Notes: generated by a model from the sequence alone, not told the origin. 64,000 nucleotides of DNA from Micromussa lordhowensis (GCA_964020085.1 OZ026602.1:27392806-27456805); one strand, 5' to 3'. Counted from the stretch's first letter, positions 31,588 through 45,284 are shown. Made by a program: numbers and translations.

Positions 31588-31982
31588 AAAACACATTCCC
31601 TTGTGAGGAAAATTACTGTTGTTAGGTAGATAACTTATACGGTATCTAGTTGTGATGGCTCAATTCCTTTAACAAGAAGTGAAATAGACAGCACTGACAC
31701 AAACGAAGACGACAACTTTAAGCTAATTCGGCAGGGTAATCACATCCGTTATATAACGGGGAGCCACCTTGCACATTTGTTCCGTGAAGAGAAGAGTAAC
31801 AATAGAGTGCTTTTTGCAGAAAAGGTAAGGACAATGTACTAGGCTTTTTACGGTAGGATTATCGCCAAAAATAGAACAAAAATGAAGGAAAACAACAGCA
31901 AAAATGACCGAAATTAAAGAAAAAAACATATTTGACTCAGTGATAGCACGAGAAAATGACAAAATAAACAAGAAAGTTTCAT

Positions 31983-32055
31983 TGGAGAATCCGGGCATCG
32001 ATCCCGGTACCTCCCGCATGCTAAGCGGGCGCTCTACCATTTGAGCTAATTCCCC
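31983..32055 (-). tRNA. tRNA-Ala(AGC) copy 3, standard form
   Basis: The acceptor GGGGAAT pairs with ATTCTCC, with G3:U70 as the alanine identity pair. The anticodon loop TTAGCAT gives AGC, read as IGC after deamination. Stem CCCGC/GCGGG and T arm CCGGG-ATCGATG-CCCGG are complete, and base 73 is A. The internal promoter boxes (TAGCTCAAATGG and GGGATCGATGCC) are present. This form matches the well-known animal tRNA-Ala with A54. It decodes GCU, GCC and GCA through inosine. Confidence 0.94.
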
Positions 32056-33120
32056 AGACACAGGGACTTGTTATCAATTTGTGTTATTATTTTTTCTACC
32101 GCTCTGAGTTCACGACATTGTTTGGTTTCTTAAAGAAACTTTTACCCTTAAAAATTGACAAACGCTCCCTAAGAGAACTCTAAAATGGAGAGTTTGTCTG
32201 CATTGTCTCCATCCTCAGTGAAGTATTGTTAATTTGGTTAAAAAACTGACACTTCATCACACTCAGGTAGTACATGGACTAAAGACCCACTAAAAGCTAT
32301 GACTCTTGGCTTGGACGTTGATCACCAAAGGAAAAACATGATCAAGTTGCACTCAATAAAAAAAGTGTATTCAACATGACTGATTTAAAATGTGAGGAAA
32401 ATATTGGCGACTGTCTGATCTATTTGATCTATATCTCCCTTTCTATCGTTTAAGAACGAATTATGCAACTGCTGATGACCAATGCCTCAGATACTCGTAT
32501 GCTGCCAGGTAGAGAAAAACAGGTATTGGTAATGGTCTGTTTGAAGGCTGAACTCACGACTTTGGCCCTTCGGTCGGCTCCTTTCAGTTCGTGATGTCGT
32601 TGTCTTGGCCCTCCACGGCTTCCCGAGGCGGAAAGTAAACGACCAAGGACCTTTCTGCTAATGCCAGGAAAGAGCAGAGTGACTGTAACGCATTGACAAA
32701 CTACCCGCGTTTCATGAGCCGATAAATGAGGAATAAAGACCAGCGAAGAGAAAACAAAAGGAAGGACAAAATGTTGCCATGAGCAGCAAAAGCGTTTTTG
32801 TATTCCTTGGAGAAGCGGGTGCTCTACCGTTTGAGCTAATTCCCCTGAACACGTTTGCCATTCGAAAGTTGTGACTCTACTTGGTGTAAGTGAATGGATT
32901 TAAAGTAGTTCAATTTTTTCTGTCAAAGAGACAATACAGAGTCAAAAAAACGTGAGAATTGTAAGCTAGTTCAGGTAAGTTAGCCTTCGTTATGATTCAG
33001 GTAATGCTCTCAGGATTGTCCTTAGGAGAGGTTGCTGAACAAAAAACACACGAACATCAGCTTTAGAATGTTTTTTGAGTGCACCTATCATAAAAAAAAA
33101 AAACAAAAATGAAATTTTCG

Positions 33121-33193
33121 TGGTCAGTGTGAGGGTCGAACTCACGACCTTGGCGTTATCAGCACCACGCTCTGCCGACTGAGCTAACGGACC
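33121..33193 (-). tRNA. tRNA-Ile(GAT) copy 3, acceptor mismatch
   Basis: Identical to copy 2, with the C5:T68 mismatch. Units 2 and 3 are almost indistinguishable, pointing to a very recent duplication. Confidence 0.82.
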
Positions 33194-33547
33194 AATTGCT
33201 GTAATTCAAATGTTAAAACAAAAGGCAGAATAGTTTGTAGTCTACTGCAGGACTTTAAATGTTACCGTCTAATTTTGGCAAAGAATAAGCGCTTGGCGCT
33301 TCGCCAGACGTTTTTCCGAAAATTCACATCACCTGAGTCATAAGACACTCCAATGGTCGTCATTTTTGCCATCCTCGGTTGCTGGAGATAGAGAGTGAAC
33401 GACAAGGACCTTTGTTGTAGTGAGAGTAGACAGCAGCATAGCTCTTATACGCCAGTCATGGGAGAAAATTTGCGTTTTATGTGCAAATAAATGAGGAAAA
33501 AAGAACTGCGAGAAGAAAAGACAAAAGAATGATACCATGGGTAATTC

Positions 33548-33621
33548 TGGAGAATCCGGGTATCGATCCCGGTACTTCCCGCATGCAAAGCGGGCGCTCT
33601 CCCATTTTGAGCTAATCCCCC
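33548..33621 (-). tRNA. tRNA-Ala(TGC) copy 3, larger D loop
   Basis: Same extra D-loop base as copy 2; otherwise standard. Confidence 0.85.
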
Positions 33622-34016
33622 AAAACACATTCCCTTGTGAGGAAAATTACTGTTGTTAGGTAGATAACTTATACGGTATCTAGTTGTGATGGCTCAATTC
33701 CTTTAACAAGAAGTGAAATAGACAGCACTGACACAAACGAAGACGACAACTTTAAGCTAATTCGGCAGGGTAATCACATCCGTTATATAACGGGGAGCCA
33801 CCTTGCACATTTGTTCCGTGAAGAGAAGAGTAACAATAGAGTGCTTTTTGCAGAAAAGGTAAGGACAATGTACTAGGCTTTTTACGGTAGGATTATCGCC
33901 AAAAATAGAACAAAAATGAAGGAAAACAACAGCAAAAATGACCGAAATTAAAGAAAAAAACATATTTGACTCAGTGATAGCACGAGAAAATGACAAAATA
34001 AACAAGAAAGTTTCAT

Positions 34017-34089
34017 TGGAGAATCCGGGCATCGATCCCGGTACCTCCCGCATGCTAAGCGGGCGCTCTACCATTTGAGCTAATTCCCC
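34017..34089 (-). tRNA. tRNA-Ala(AGC) copy 4
   Basis: Standard sequence, identical to copy 3. Confidence 0.93.
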
Positions 34090-35154
34090 AGACACAGGGA
34101 CTTGTTATCAATTTGTGTTATTATTTTTTCTACCGCTCTGAGTTCACGACATTGTTTGGTTTCTTAAAGAAACTTTTACCCTTAAAAATTGACAAACGCT
34201 CCCTAAGAGAACTCTAAAATGGAGAGTTTGTCTGCATTGTCTCCATCCTCAGTGAAGTATTGTTAATTTGGTTAAAAAACTGACACTTCATCACACTCAG
34301 GTAGTACATGGACTAAAGACCCACTAAAAGCTATGACTCTTGGCTTGGACGTTGATCACCAAAGGAAAAACATGATCAAGTTGCACTCAATAAAAAAAGT
34401 GTATTCAACATGACTGATTTAAAATGTGAGGAAAATATTGGCGACTGTCTGATCTATTTGATCTATATCTCCCTTTCTATCGTTTAAGAACGAATTATGC
34501 AACTGCTGATGACCAATGCCTCAGATACTCGTATGCTGCCAGGTAGAGAAAAACAGGTATTGGTAATGGTCTGTTTGAAGGCTGAACTCACGACTTTGGC
34601 CCTTCGGTCGGCTCCTTTCAGTTCGTGATGTCGTTGTCTTGGCCCTCCACGGCTTCCCGAGGCGGAAAGTAAACGACCAAGGACCTTTCTGCTAATGCCA
34701 GGAAAGAGCAGAGTGACTGTAACGCATTGACAAACTACCCGCGTTTCATGAGCCGATAAATGAGGAATAAAGACCAGCGAAGAGAAAACAAAAGGAAGGA
34801 CAAAATGTTGCCATGAGCAGCAAAAGCGTTTTTGTATTCCTTGGAGAAGCGGGTGCTCTACCGTTTGAGCTAATTCCCCTGAACACGTTTGCCATTCGAA
34901 AGTTGTGACTCTACTTGGTGTAAGTGAATGGATTTAAAGTAGTTCAATTTTTTCTGTCAAAGAGACAATACAGAGTCAAAAAAACGTGAGAATTGTAAGC
35001 TAGTTCAGGTAAGTTAGCCTTCGTTATGATTCAGGTAATGCTCTCAGGATTGTCCTTAGGAGAGGTTGCTGAACAAAAAACACACGAACATCAGCTTTAG
35101 AATGTTTTTTGAGTGCACCTATCATAAAAAAAAAAAAAAAAAATGAAATTTTCG

Positions 35155-35227
35155 TGGTCAGTGTGAGGGTCGAACTCACGACCTTGGCGTTATCAGCACC
35201 ACGCTCTGCCGACTGAGCTAACGGACC
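35155..35227 (-). tRNA. tRNA-Ile(GAT) copy 4, acceptor mismatch
   Basis: Carries the C5:T68 mismatch. The downstream terminator T run is the longest in the array, about 17 bases. Confidence 0.82.
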
Positions 35228-35581
35228 AATTGCTGTAATTCAAATGTTAAAACAAAAGGCAGAATAGTTTGTAGTCTACTGCAGGACTTTAAATGTTACC
35301 GTCTAATTTTGGCAAAGAATAAGCGCTTGGCGCTTCGCCAGACGTTTTTCCGAAAATTCACATCACCTGAGTCATAAGACACTCCAATGGTCGTCATTTT
35401 TGCCATCCTCGGTTGCTGGAGATAGAGAGTGAACGACAAGGACCTTTGTTGTAGTGATAGTAGACAGCAGCATAGCTCTTATACGCCAGTCATGGGAGAA
35501 AATTTGCGTTTTATGTGCAAATAAATGAGGAAAAAAGAACTGCGAGAAGAAAAGACAAAAGAATGATACCATGGGTAATTC

Positions 35582-35654
35582 TGGAGAATCCGGGTATCGA
35601 TCCCGGTACTTCCCGCATGCAAAGCGGGCGCTCTCCCATTTGAGCTAATCCCCC
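35582..35654 (-). tRNA. tRNA-Ala(TGC) copy 4, standard form
   Basis: All stems pair, with G3:U70 and the TGC anticodon. This is the reference form of the isoacceptor in the array. Confidence 0.93.
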
Positions 35655-36049
35655 AAAACACATTCCCTTGTGAGGAAAATTACTGTTGTTAGGTAGATAA
35701 CTTATACGGTATCTAGTTGTGATGGCTCAATTCCTTTAACAAGAAGTGAAATAGACAGCACTGACACAAACGAAGACGACAACTTTAAGCTAATTCGGCA
35801 GGGTAATCACATCCGTTATATAACGGGGAGCCACCTTGCACATTTGTTCCGTGAAGAGAAGAGTAACAATAGAGTGCTTTTTGCAGAAAAGGTAAGGACA
35901 ATGTACTAGGCTTTTTACGGTAGGATTCTCGCCAAAAATAGAACAAAAATGAAGGAAAACAACAGCAAAAATGACCGAAATTAAAGAAAAAAACTTATTT
36001 GACTCAGTGATAGCACGAGAAAATGACAAAATAAACAAGAAAGTTTCAT

Positions 36050-36122
36050 TGGAGAATCCGGGCATCGATCCCGGTACCTCCCGCATGCTAAGCGGGCGAT
36101 CTACCATTTGAGCTAATTCCCC
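36050..36122 (-). tRNA. tRNA-Ala(AGC) copy 5, D-stem change
   Basis: The 3' strand of the D stem reads GATC instead of GAGC, breaking one pair with GCTC. All else is standard. Confidence 0.8.
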
Positions 36123-37187
36123 AGACACAGGGACTTGTTATCAATTTGTGTTATTATTTTTTCTACCGCTCTGAGTTCACGACATTGTTTGGTTTCTTAA
36201 AGAAACTTTTACCCTTAAAAATTGACAAAAGCTCCCTAAGAGAACTCTAAAATGGAGAGTTTGTCTGCATTGTCTCCATCCTCTCTGAAGTATTGTTAAT
36301 TTGGTTAAAAAACTGACACTTCATCACACTCAGGTAGTACATGCACTAAAGTCCCACTAAAAGCTATGACTCTTGGCTTGGACGTTGATCACCAAAGGAA
36401 AAACATGATCAAGTTGCACTCAATAAAAAAAGTGTATTCAACATGACTGATTTAAAATGTGAGGAAAATATTGGCGACTGTCTGATCTATTTGATCTATA
36501 TCTCCCTTTCTATCGTTTAAGAACGAATTATGCAACTGCTGATGACCAATGCCTCAGATACTCGTATGCTGCCAGGTAGAGAAAAACAGGTATTGGTAAT
36601 GGTCTGTTTGAAGGCTGAACTCACGACTTTGGCCCTTCGGTCGGCTCCTTTCAGTTCGTGATGTCGTTGTCTTGGCCCTCCACGGCTTCCCGAGGCGGAA
36701 AGTAAACGACCAAGGACCTTTCTGCTAATGCCAGGAAAGAGCAGAGTGACTGTAACGCATTGACAAACTACCCGCGTTTCATGAGCCGATAAATGAGGAA
36801 TAAAGACCAGCGAAGAGAAAACAAAAGGAAGGACAAAATGTTGCCATGAGCAGCAAAAGCGTTTTTGTATTCCTTGGAGAAGCGGGTGCTCTACCGTTTG
36901 AGCTAATTCCCCTGAACACGTTTGCCATTCGAAAGTTGTGACTCTACTTGGTGTAAGTGAATGGATTTAAAGTAGTTCAATTTTTTCTGTCAAAGAGACA
37001 ATACAGAGTCAAAAAAACGTGAGAATTGTAAGCTAGTTCAGGTAAGTTAGCCTTCGTTATGATTCAGGTAATGCTCTCAGGATTGTCCTTAGGAGAGGTT
37101 GCTGAACAAAAAACACACGAACATCAGCTTTAGAATGTTTTTTGAGTGCACCTATCATAAAAAAAAAAAACAAAAATGAAATTTTCG

Positions 37188-37260
37188 TGGTCAGTGTGAG
37201 GGTCGAACTCACGACCTTGGCGTTATCAGCACCACGCTCTGCCGACTGAGCTAACGGACC
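37188..37260 (-). tRNA. tRNA-Ile(GAT) copy 5, acceptor mismatch
   Basis: The last of the four copies with C5:T68. Confidence 0.82.
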
Positions 37261-37614
37261 AATTGCTGTAATTCAAATGTTAAAACAAAAGGCAGAATAG
37301 TTTGTAGTCTACTGCAGGACTTTAAATGTTACCGTCTAATTTTGGCAAAGAATAAGCGCTTGGCGCTTCGCCAGACGTTTTTCCGAAAATTCACATCACC
37401 TGAGTCATAAGACACTCCAATGGTCGTCATTTTTGCCATCCTCGGTTGCTGGAGATAGAGAGTGAACGACAAGGACCTTTGTTGTAGTGATAGTAGACAG
37501 CAGCATAGCTCTTATACGCCAGTCATGGGAGAAAATTTGCGTTTTATGTGCAAATAAATGAGGAAAAAAGAACTGCGAGAAGAAAAGACAAAAGAATGAT
37601 ACCATGGGTAATTC

Positions 37615-37687
37615 TGGAGAATCCGGGTATCGATCCCGGTACTTCCCGCATGCAAAGCGGGCGCTCTCCCATTTGAGCTAATCCCCC
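37615..37687 (-). tRNA. tRNA-Ala(TGC) copy 5
   Basis: Standard form. The spacer to the next tRNA-Ala(AGC) has a 17-base deletion (near 37930) that accounts for the 2019-bp unit. Confidence 0.92.
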
Positions 37688-38068
37688 AAAACACATTCCC
37701 TTGTGAGGAAAATTACTGTTGTTAGGTAGATAACTTATACGGTATCTAGTTGTGATGGCTCAATTCCTTTAACAAGAAGTGAAATAGACAGCACTGACAC
37801 AAACGAAGACGACAACTTTAAGCTAATTCGGCAGGGTAATCACATCCGTTATATAACGGGGAGCCACCTTGCACATTTGTTCCGTGAAGAGAAGAGTAAC
37901 AATAGAGTGCTTTTTGCAGAAAAGGTAAGGATTTTACGGTAGGATTCTCGCCAAAAATAGAACAAAAATGAAGGAAAACAACAGCAAAAATGACCGAAAT
38001 TAAAGAAAAAAACATATTTGACTCAGTGATAGCACGAGAAAATGACAAAATAAACAAGAAAGTTTCAT

Positions 38069-38141
38069 TGGAGAATCCGGGCATCGATCCCGGTACCTCC
38101 CGCATGCTAAGCGGGCGCTCTACCATTTGAGCTAATTCCCC
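38069..38141 (-). tRNA. tRNA-Ala(AGC) copy 6
   Basis: Standard sequence. Confidence 0.93.
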
Positions 38142-39204
38142 AGACACAGGGACTTGTTATCAATTTGTGTTATTATTTTTTCTACCGCTCTGAGTTCACG
38201 ACATTGTTTGGTTTCTTAAAGAAACTTTTACCCTTAAAAATTGACAAAAGCTCCCTAAGAGAACTCTAAAATGGAGAGTTTGTCTGCATTGTCTCCATCC
38301 TCTCTGAAGTATTGTTAATTTGGTTAAAAAACTGACACTTCATCACACTCAGGTAGTACATGCACTAAAGTCCCACTAAAAGCTATGACTCTTGGCTTGG
38401 ACGTTGATCACCAAAGGAAAAACATGATCAAGTTGCACTCAATAAAAAAAGTGTATTCAACATGACTGATTTAAAATGTGAGGAAAATATTGGCGACTGT
38501 CTGATCTATTTGATCTATATCTCCCTTTCTATCGTTTAAGAACGAATTATGCAACTGCTGATGACCAATGCCTCAGATACTCGTATGCTGCCAGGTAGAG
38601 AAAAACAGGTATTGGTAATGGTCTGTTTGAAGGCTGAACTCACGACTTTGGCCCTTCGGTCGGCTCCTTTCAGTTCGTGATGTCGTTGTCTTGGCCCTCC
38701 ACGGCTTCCCGAGGCGGAAAGTAAACGACCAAGGACCTTTCTGCTAATGCCAGGAAAGAGCAGAGTGACTGTAACGCATTGACAAACTACCCGCGTTTCA
38801 TGAGCCGATTAATGAGGAATAAAGACCAGCGAAGAGAAAACAAAAGGAAGGACAAAATGTTGCCATGAGCAGCAAAAGCGTTTTTGTATTCCTTGGAGAA
38901 GCGGGTGCTCTACCGTTTGAGCTAATTCCCCTGAACACGTTTGCCATTCGAAAGTTGTGACTCTACTTGGTGTAAGTGAATGGATTTAAAGTAGTTCAAT
39001 TTTTTCTGTCAAAGAGACAATACAGAGTCAAAAAAACGTGAGAATTGTAAGCTAGTTCAGGTAGGTTAGCCTTCGTTATGATTCAGGTAATGCTCTCAGG
39101 ATTGTCCTTAGGAGAGGTTGCTGAACAAAAAACACACGAACATCAGCTTTAGAATGTTTTTTGAGTGCACCTATCATAAAAAAAAAACAAAAATGAAATT
39201 TTCG

Positions 39205-39277
39205 TGGTCCGTGTGAGGGTCGAACTCACGACCTTGGCGTTATCAGCACCACGCTCTGCCGACTGAGCTAACGGACC
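39205..39277 (-). tRNA. tRNA-Ile(GAT) copy 6
   Basis: Standard sequence with a perfect acceptor stem, identical to copy 1. Confidence 0.93.
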
Positions 39278-39631
39278 AATTGCTGTAATTCAAATGTTAA
39301 AACAAAAGGCAGAATAGTTTGTAGTCTACTGCAGGAGTTTAAATGTTACCGTCTAATTTTGGCAAAGAATAAGCGCTTGGCGGTTCGCCAGACGTTTTTC
39401 CGAAAATTCACATCACCTGAGTCATAAGACACTCCAATGGTCGTCATTTTTGCCATCCTCGGTTGCTGGAGATAGAGAGTGAACGACAAGGACCTTTGTT
39501 GTAGTGATAGTAGACAGCAGCATAGCTCTTATACGCCAGTCATGGGAGAAAATTTGCGTTTTATGTGCAAATAAATGAGGAAAAAAGAACTGCGAGAAGA
39601 AAAGACAAAAGAATGATACCATGGGTAATTC

Positions 39632-39704
39632 TGGAGAGTCCGGGTATCGATCCCGGTACTTCCCGCATGCAAAGCGGGCGCTCTCCCATTTGAGCTAATC
39701 CCCC
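39632..39704 (-). tRNA. tRNA-Ala(TGC) copy 6
   Basis: Has the A6:C67 acceptor mismatch shared only with copy 1. Confidence 0.88.
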
Positions 39705-40095
39705 AAAACACATTCCCTTGTGAGGAAAATTACTGTTGTTAGGTAGATAACTTATACGGTATCTAGTTGTGATGGCTCAATTCCTTTAACAAGAAGTGAA
39801 ATAGACAGCACTGACACAAACGAAGACGACAATTTTAAGCTAATTCGGCAGGGTAATCACATCCGTTATATAACGGGGAGCCACCTTGCACATTTGTTCC
39901 GTGAAGAGAAGAGTAACAATAGAGTGCTTTTTGCAGAAAAGGTAAGGACAATGTACTAGGCTTTTTACGGTAGGATTCTCGCCAAAAATAGAACAAAAAT
40001 GAAGGAAAACAACAGCAAAAATGACCGAAATTAAAGAAAAAAACATATTTGACTGATAGCACGAGAAAATGACAAAATAAACAAGAAAGTTTCAT

Positions 40096-40167
40096 TGGAG
40101 AATCCGGGCATCGATCCGGTACCTCCCGCATGCTAAGCGGGCGCTCTACCATTTGAGCTAATTCCCC
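40096..40167 (-). tRNA. tRNA-Ala(AGC) copy 7, one-base deletion
   Basis: Has the T-stem deletion shared only with copy 2; function is doubtful. Confidence 0.75.
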
Positions 40168-41231
40168 AGACACAGGTACTTGTTATCAATTTGTTTTATT
40201 ATTTTTTCTACCGCTCTGAGTTCACGACATTGTTTGGTTTCTTGAAGAAACTTTTACCCTTAAAAATTGACAAACGCTCCCTAAGAGAACTCTAAAATGG
40301 AGAGTTTGTCTGCATTGTCTCCATCCTCAGTGAAGTATTGTTAATTTGGTTAAAAAACTGACACTTCATCACACTCAGGTAGTACATGGACTAAAGACCC
40401 ACTAAAAGCTATGACTCTTGGCTTGGACGTTGATCACCAAAGGAAAAACATGATCAAGTTGCACTCAATAAAAAAAGTGCATTCAACATGACTGATTTAA
40501 AATGTGAGGAAAATATTGGCGACTGTCTGATCTATTTGATCTATATCTCCCTTTCTATCGTTTAAGAACGAATTATGCAACTGCTGATGACCAATGCCTC
40601 AGATACTCGTATGCTGCCAGGTAGAGAAAAACAGGTATTGGTAATGGTCTGTTTGAAGGCTGAACTCACGACTTTGGCCCTTCGGTCGGCTCCTTTCAGT
40701 TCGTGATGTCGTTGTCTTGGCCCTCCACGGCTTCCCGAGGCGGAAAGTAAACGACCAAGGACCTTTCTGCTAATGCCAGGAAAGAGCAGAGTGACTGTAA
40801 CGCATTGACAAACTACCCGCGTTTCATGAGCCGATTAATGAGGAATAAAGACCAGCGAAGAGAAAACAAAAGGAAGGACAAAATGTTGCCATGAGCAGCG
40901 AAAGCGTTTTTGTATTCCTTGGAGAAGCGGGTGCTCTACCGTTTGAGCTAATTCCCCTGAACACGTTTGCCATTCGAAAGTTGTGACTCTACTTGGTGTA
41001 AGTGAATGGATTTAAAGTAGTTCAATTTTTTCTGTCAAAGAGACAATACAGAGTCAAAAAAACGTGAGAATTGTAAGCTAGTTCAGGTAGGTTAGCCTTC
41101 GTTATGATTCAGGTAATGCTCTCAGGATTGTCCTTAGGAGAGGTTGCTGAACAAAAAACACACGAACATCAGCTTTAGAATGTTTTTTGAGTGCACCTAT
41201 CATAAAAAAAAAAACAAAAATGAAATTTTCG

Positions 41232-41304
41232 TGGTCCGTGTGAGGGTCGAACTCACGACCTTGGCGTTATCAGCACCACGCTCTGCAGACTGAGCTAACG
41301 GACC
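41232..41304 (-). tRNA. tRNA-Ile(GAT) copy 7, D-loop G18 changed
   Basis: The D loop reads AGTCTGCA where the others have AGTCGGCA, so the conserved G18 that contacts the T loop is T. Folding should be weakened. Confidence 0.8.
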
Positions 41305-41658
41305 AATTGCTGTAATTCAAATGTTAAAACAAAAGGCAGAATAGTTTGTAGTCTACTGCAGGAATTTAAATGTTACCGCCTAATTTTGGCAAAGAATAAG
41401 CGCTTGGCGGTTTGCCAGGCGTTTTTCCGAAAATTCACATCACCTGAGTCATAAGACACTCCAATGGTCGTCATTTTTGCCATCCTCGGTTGCTGGAGAT
41501 AGAGAGTGAACGACAAGGACCTTTGTTGTAGTGATAGTAGACAGCAGCATAGCTCTTATACGCCAGTCATGGGAGAAAATTTGCGTTTTATGTGCAAATA
41601 AATGAGGAAAAAAGAACTGCGAGAAGAAAAGACAAAAGAATGATACCATGGGTAATTC

Positions 41659-41731
41659 TGGAGAATCCGGGTATCGATCCCGGTACTTCCCGCATGCAAA
41701 GCGGGCGCTCTCCCATTTGAGCTAATCCCCC
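41659..41731 (-). tRNA. tRNA-Ala(TGC) copy 7
   Basis: Standard form. Confidence 0.92.
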
Positions 41732-42118
41732 AAAACACATTCCCTTGTGAGGAAAATTACTGTTGTTAGGTAGATAACTTATACGGTATCTAGTTGTGAT
41801 GGCTCAATTCCTTTAACAAGAAGTGAAATAGACTGCACTGACACAAACGAAGACGACAATTTTAAACTAATTCGGCAGGGTAATCACATCCGTTATATAA
41901 CGGGGAGCCACCTTGCACATTTGTTCCGTGAAGAGAAGATCATAGAGTGCTTTTTGCAGAAAAGGTAAGGACAATGTACTAGGCTTTTTACGGTAGGATT
42001 CTCGCCAAAAATAGAACAAAAATGAAGGAAAACAACAGCAAAAATGACCGAAATTAAAGAAAAAAACATATTTGACTGATAGCACGAGAAAATGACAAAA
42101 TAAACAAGAAAGTTTCAT

Positions 42119-42191
42119 TGGAGAATCCGGGCATCGATCCCGGTACCTCCCGCATGCTAAGCGGGCGCTCTACCATTTGAGCTAATTCCCC
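42119..42191 (-). tRNA. tRNA-Ala(AGC) copy 8
   Basis: Standard sequence. Confidence 0.93.
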
Positions 42192-43254
42192 AGACACAGG
42201 GACTTGTTATCAATTTGTTTTATTATTTTTTCTACCGCTCTGAGTTCACGACATTGTTTGGTTTCTTAAAGAAACTTTTACCCTTAAAAATTGACAAAAG
42301 CTCCCTAAGACAACTCTAAAATGGAGAGTTTGTCTGCATTGTCTCCATCCTCTCTGAAGTATTGTTAATTTGGTTAAAAAACTGACACTTCATCACACTC
42401 AGGTAGTACATGCACTAAAGTCCCACTAAAAGCTATGACTCTTGGCTTGGACGTTGATCACCAAAGGAAAAACATGATCAAGTTGCACTCAATAAAAAAA
42501 GTGTATTCAACATGACTGATTTAAAATGTGAGGAAAATATTGGCGACTGTCTGATCTATTTGATCTATATCTCCCTTTCTATCGTTTAAGAACGAATTAT
42601 GCAACTGCTGATGACCAATGCCTCAGATACTCGTATGCTGCCAGGTAGAGAAAAACAGGTATTGGTAATGGTCTGTTTGAAGGCTGAACTCACGACTTTG
42701 GCCCTTCGGTCGGCTCCTTTCAGTTCGTGATGTCGTTGTCTTGGCCCTCCACGGCTTCCCGAGGCGGAAAGTAAACGACCAAGGACCTTTCTGCTAATGC
42801 CAGGAAAGAGCAGAGTGACTGTAACGCATTGACAAACTACCCGCGTTTCATGAGCCGATTAATGAGGAATAAAGACCAGCGAAGAGAAAACAAAAGGAAG
42901 GACAAAATGTTGCCATGAGCAGCAAAAGCGTTTTTGTATTCCTTGGAGAAGCGGGTGCTCTACCGTTTGAGCTAATTCCCCTGAACACGTTTGCCATTCG
43001 AAAGTTGTGACTCTACTTGGTGTAAGTGAATGGATTTAAAGTAGTTCAATTTTTTCTGTCAAAGAGACAATACAGAGTCAAAAAAACGTGAGAATTGTAA
43101 GCTAGTTCAGGTAGGTCAGCCTTCGTTATGATTCAGGTAATGCTCTCAGGATTGTCCTTAGGAGAGGTTGCTGAACAAAAAACACACGAACATCAGCTTT
43201 AGAATGTTTTTTGAGTGCACCTATCATAAAAAAAAAACAAAAATGAAATTTTCG

Positions 43255-43327
43255 TGGTCCGTGTGAGGGTCGAACTCACGACCTTGGCGTTATCAGCACC
43301 ACGCTCTGCCGACTGAGCTAACGGACC
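43255..43327 (-). tRNA. tRNA-Ile(GAT) copy 8
   Basis: Standard sequence. Confidence 0.93.
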
Positions 43328-43681
43328 AATTGCTGTAATTCAAATGTTAAAACAAAAGGCAGAATAGTTTGTAGTCTACTGCAGGAGTTTAAATGTTACC
43401 GTCTAATTTTGGCAAAGAATAAGCGCTTGGCGCTTCGCCAGACGTTTTTCCGAAAATTCACATCACCTGAGTCATAAGACACTCCAATGGTCGTCATTTT
43501 TGCCATCCTCGGTTGCTGGAGATAGAGAGTGAACGACAAGGACCTTTGTTGTAGTGATAGTAGACAGCAGCATAGCTCTTATACGCCAGTCATGGGAGAA
43601 AATTTGCGTTTTATGTGCAAATAAATGAGGAAAAAAGAACTGCGAGAAGAAAAGACAAAAGAATGATACCATGGGTAATTC

Positions 43682-43754
43682 TGGAGAATCCGGGTATCGA
43701 TCCCGGTACTTCCCGCATGCAAAGCGGGCGCTCTCCCATTTGAGCTAATCCCCC
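43682..43754 (-). tRNA. tRNA-Ala(TGC) copy 8
   Basis: Standard form. Confidence 0.92.
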
Positions 43755-44146
43755 AAAACACATTCCCTTGTGAGGAAAATTACTGTTGTTAGGTAGATAA
43801 CTTATACGGTATCTAGTTGTGATGGCTCAATTCCTTTAACAAGAAGTGAAATAGACAGCACTGACACAAACGAAGACGACAATTTTAAGCTAATTCGGCA
43901 GGGTAATCACATCCGTTATATAACGGGGAGCCACCTTGCACATTTGTTCCGTGAAGAGAAGAGTAACAATAGAGTGCTTTTTGCAGAAAAGGTAAGGACA
44001 ATGTACTATGCTTTTTACGGTAGGATTCTCGCCAAAAATAGAACAAAAATGAAGGAAAACAACAGCAAAAATGACCGAAATTAAAGAAAAAAAACATATT
44101 TGACTGATAGCACGAGAAAATGACAAAATAAACAAGAAAGTTTCAT

Positions 44147-44219
44147 TGGAGAATCCGGGCATCGATCCCGGTACCTCCCGCATGCTAAGCGGGCGCTCTG
44201 CCATTTGAGCTAATTCCCC
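44147..44219 (-). tRNA. tRNA-Ala(AGC) copy 9
   Basis: Standard apart from T to C at base 20 in the D loop, a tolerated position. Confidence 0.9.
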
Positions 44220-45284
44220 AGACACAGGGACTTGTTATCAATTTGTTTTATTATTTTTTCTACCGCTCTGAGTTCACGACATTGTTTGGTTTCTTAAAGA
44301 AACTTTTACCCTTAAAAATTGACAAAAGCTCCCTAAGAGAACTCTAAAATGGAGAGTTTGTCTGCATTGTCTCCATCCTCAGTGAAGTATTGTTAATTTG
44401 GTTAAAAAACTGACACTTCATCACACTCAGGTAGTACATGCACTAAAGTCCCACTAAAAGCTATGACTCTTGGCTTGGACGTTGATCACCAAAGGAAAAA
44501 CATGATCAAGTTGCACTCAATAAAAAAAGTGTATTCAACATGACTGATTTAAAATGTGAGGAAAATATTGGCGACTGTCTGATCTATTTGATCTATATCT
44601 CCCTTTCTATCGTTTAAGAACGAATTATGCAACTGCTGATGACCAATGCCTCAGATACTCGTATGCTGCCAGGTAGAGAAAAACAGGTATTGGTAATGGT
44701 CTGTTTGAAGGCTGAACTCACGACTTTGGCCCTTCGGTCGGCTCCTTTCAGTTCGTGATGTCGTTGTCTTGGCCCTCCACGGCTTCCCGAGGCGGAAAGT
44801 AAACGACCAAGGACCTTTCTGCTAATGCCAGGAAAGAGCAGAGTGACTGTAACGCATTGACAAACTACCCGCGTTTCATGAGCCGATTAATGAGGAATAA
44901 AGACCAGCGAAGAGAAAACAAAAGGAAGGACAAAATGTTGCCATGAGCAGCAAAAGCGTTTTTGTATTCCTTGGAGAAGCGGGTGCTCTACCGTTTGAGC
45001 TAATTCCCCTGAACACGTTTGCCATTCGAAAGTTGTGACTCTACTTGGTGTAAGTGAATGGATTTAAAGTAGTTCAATCTTTTCTGTCAAAGAGACAATA
45101 CAGAGTCAAAAAAACGTGAGAATTGTAAGCTAGTTCAGGTAGGTTAGCCTTCGTTATGATTCAGGTAATGCTCTCAGGACTGTCCTTAGGAGAGGTTGCT
45201 GAACAAAAAACACACAAACATCAGCTTTAAAATGTTTTTTGAGTGCACCTATCATAAAAAAAAAAAACAAAAATGAAATTTTCG

